Shown piece after piece: positions 62,419 through 64,000 of a stretch of DNA of 64,000 nt; position 1 is the stretch's first letter, and each line of letters begins with the position of its first letter. A model generated the notes under the pieces. It was given only the letters and a program-made list of their open reading frames with translations, did no database searches and had not been told where the DNA came from. The DNA is from Leishmania infantum JPCM5 (taxonomy: Eukaryota > Euglenozoa > Kinetoplastea > Trypanosomatida > Trypanosomatidae): positions 790,130 through 854,129 of the forward strand of contig NC_009418.2 in assembly GCF_000002875.2 (NCBI RefSeq), in the 5' to 3' direction. Position numbers and translations under genes: made by a program.

Positions 62419-63405
62419 GTGGCCTGAACACCGATAAAAAAAAACGTCGGCACAAGAACAAGTATAAACAAAGAGTGAGACGGTCCGTTCTCCACTCGTG
62501 GGGTCGACGATCTATACAATTATCGATCTATTTTGTGGTGGTGTGTGCGCGTGTGCGCTTCGAGAGAGTGGCGCGGCTCGACCTGAGAGCCGCGGACAGC
62601 GGGGAGAGAGAGAAGCAGCCGTCTCGGCTCTCTCAGCTCCACAGAAAAGGGAGCAGGTTCGCCGTCGTCGCGAGCGCGCGTGTGCGACCTCACGTTAGGG
62701 GGTCCGCTTCTCGTGCGTGCCGTGATTGTCTGGCGTACGTGTATCGATAGGGATGTGTGCGGGCGACTTGGCAAGCGGTTCCGCGCCTTCTCGCGGTGGA
62801 CGTGGCGAGGAAGAAGCAGGGAGGTGAGGGCGGTATCTTATGTAGGCAAGCCCAGTACGAGGCAGGAGACACACCACACAACGGCAGGAGAGATGAAAGG
62901 TAGGCGAGGGAGTCGACGCGCAAGGAAAATCGCAAAAAGACGTCAGCGATGACGGGCATTGGGAAGGGGTGGGCGAGGGTGGACCTGTCTGTATGCGTGA
63001 CGGTAGCAGAGGAGGGGGCATGTTGGAGCCTCGCTGCAGGGGGAGCAGAGTAAATCACCAAGAGAAAGCGAAGAGCCTGGTTGGCAAGGAGGCAGGGAGC
63101 ATAAACGAGCCTGCGCACCCAGCACAGCGGGGCTCTCGTTGCTGCTCTCGCCACCACCAAGAGAAGACGTGTGACACGTGGTGCGTCTCACAAACGTGTT
63201 CTACGCTCTTGTTTCGTTCGTTAAGATGGAGCTATCTCAGCTTGTTCTTCATTCGCGGCCCCAACTGGAAACATCCCCTCCCTCCCAGCCATTACGATTA
63301 TGCGGATGCACCTGACCCACTGCGTCAGCGACGAGCGCTTTTGCGGCGGGGTGAGCGTCTCCCAGCGGCTAGGAGCTCTACTGGGGAGGGGAGGAGGCAT
63401 TTCAC
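62419..63405. other. Intergenic region
   Basis: No gene recognised. An A run at about 62437-62445 is a T run in the transcript and may be the splice signal of the low-complexity gene. The rest is probably the 3' UTR of the CCR4-like gene. Confidence 0.55.
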
Positions 63406-64000
63406 TCACTGCGTCGTGAAGGCGAGGTCTGCGACAAGTGCGACGTGGTCGGACGGGTATTTCTTGTTCGGCAAGGCAAAGTTCTCTGTCAGCTCGGCCT
63501 CTGAGGGGATGGGCACCGTGCGTAGCACTTCCAACGAGTCTTCGGAGAAGAAGATGTAGTCAATCACCTCGCGAAAGGTGAGTGTGAAGTTCGTCCAAGG
63601 CAGTGAAAGGTCGGTGCGGTGGTAGGCGTCCTGCAGGCGCACCTGCGGTCCGTAGAGGGCCTCATGAAATACCTTTGTGATGACGCGCTCCCCGCCCTCG
63701 CCCTGCGCCGGGTCCTCTTGTGCCTGCGTCTCGTTGCTTGCCTCTGCAGGGATCTCTGCCGGATCTGCCGGAGTGGGTGCCGCGGTTTCTGCTGACGTTT
63801 TGCGTGGCCGCTTGCAATCTTTTCGCGCCACCGTGGCGTGGGGCAGCTTTGCGTCCTTGCCAAGCAACTCCACGAGGTCGTCGGCGTCGTAGCCGAGCAG
63901 CCGCGCGCAGCCCCACCAGAAGAGCCTCCCTTTGTCCCAGGACGGGTGATCGGCCTCCACCTGGCCCGTTGTGAGAAGACGGTACGCGCCGGTCGCGTGT
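63406..64000 (-). CDS. CCR4/nocturnin-type endonuclease/exonuclease/phosphatase, N-terminus beyond the right edge
   Basis: The visible 198 codons are the C-terminal part. The frame is open to the edge, so the start is outside; a GTG at 63960 is not a start. The sequence AYRLLTTGQVEADHPSWDKG matches the stretch before the last strands of CCR4, ANGEL and nocturnin proteins. At the end, LPWTNFTLTFREVIDYIFFS and later YPSDHVALVADLAF match the family's conserved TNFT, IDYIF and PSDH motifs, the last holding the catalytic Asp-His pair. An insert of about 60 residues rich in Ala, Glu and Pro lies before it. Such enzymes remove poly(A) tails or, in related members, dephosphorylate NADP or cleave 2'-5' oligoadenylate. 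Which type this is needs the missing N-terminal part. Confidence 0.85.
   Translation of the reverse strand, partial: HATGAYRLLTTGQVEADHPSWDKGRLFWWGCARLLGYDADDLVELLGKDAKLPHATVARKDCKRPRKTSAETAAPTPADPAEIPAEASNETQAQEDPAQGEGGERVITKVFHEALYGPQVRLQDAYHRTDLSLPWTNFTLTFREVIDYIFFSEDSLEVLRTVPIPSEAELTENFALPNKKYPSDHVALVADLAFTTQ

Noticed and set aside
1..64000. CRISPR arrays, bacterial operons, tRNA or rRNA genes
   Set aside because: No regularly spaced direct repeats, no Shine-Dalgarno pattern, and no tRNA or rRNA sequence was recognised; the gene style is trypanosomatid.
1..64000. A strand-switch region or transcription start site
   Set aside because: Every supported gene is on the minus strand, so no divergent or convergent switch is present.

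Overview
The window is nuclear DNA of a trypanosomatid, very probably Leishmania or a close relative in Leishmaniinae. The evidence is intron-less GC-rich ORFs, fourteen genes all on the minus strand, intergenic regions of 0.9-7.7 kb full of pyrimidine tracts (read on the minus strand) suited to spliced-leader trans-splicing, dense CA/TA microsatellites, and genes of recognisable trypanosomatid type. It looks like the inside of one polycistronic transcription unit read from right to left, with no strand switch. The neighbouring sirtuin (SIR2RP3) and PERK-type eIF2-alpha kinase recall L. major chromosome 34. That placement is from memory and was not checked by search. The species cannot be fixed.

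In transcription order (right to left) the genes are: the C-terminal part of a CCR4/nocturnin-type nuclease (63.4 kb to the edge); a large low-complexity protein (59.2-62.4 kb); a small protein with one hydrophobic segment (56.1-56.7 kb); a secreted or ER thioredoxin/PDI-like protein (52.8-54.1 kb); a pseudokinase-pseudokinase-zinc finger-LRR-dual-specificity phosphatase (43.2-48.0 kb); a 1545-residue helical protein (30.9-35.5 kb); 8-oxoguanine DNA glycosylase (28.3-30.0 kb); a coiled-coil protein (25.5-27.0 kb); the PERK-like kinase (19.3-23.7 kb); a class III sirtuin (14.4-15.1 kb); a DoxX-like membrane protein (12.8-13.2 kb); a ubiquitin-like protein (11.1-11.3 kb); a Tim17-like membrane protein (8.8-9.7 kb); a bacterial-type cardiolipin synthase (4.8-7.3 kb); and an unrecognised protein that runs off the left edge.

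The most striking non-coding content is repetitive. A 1.83-kb element occurs at 2851-4684 and 40696-42528, and its first 1017 bp (plus-strand order) recurs at 16698-17714. The copies are nearly identical although dispersed over 40 kb. A second, unrelated 409-bp repeat occurs at 38012-38420 and 51000-51408 with about two differences. The 1.83-kb copies have, on the minus strand, a 5' end resembling the Pr77/79-bp signature of ingi/L1Tc-derived retroposons (SIDER/DIRE family). They lie downstream of stop codons in transcript sense, where SIDER2 elements are known to act on mRNA stability. The near identity, together with decayed similarity just outside the core, suggests recent homogenisation such as gene conversion.

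Functionally the window mixes mitochondrial membrane functions (cardiolipin synthase, Tim17-like and DoxX-like proteins, possibly the sirtuin), ER stress and folding (PERK-like kinase, PDI-like protein), DNA repair (OGG1), RNA decay (CCR4-type nuclease) and signalling (pseudokinase-phosphatase). Neighbours in a trypanosomatid transcription unit need not share a pathway.
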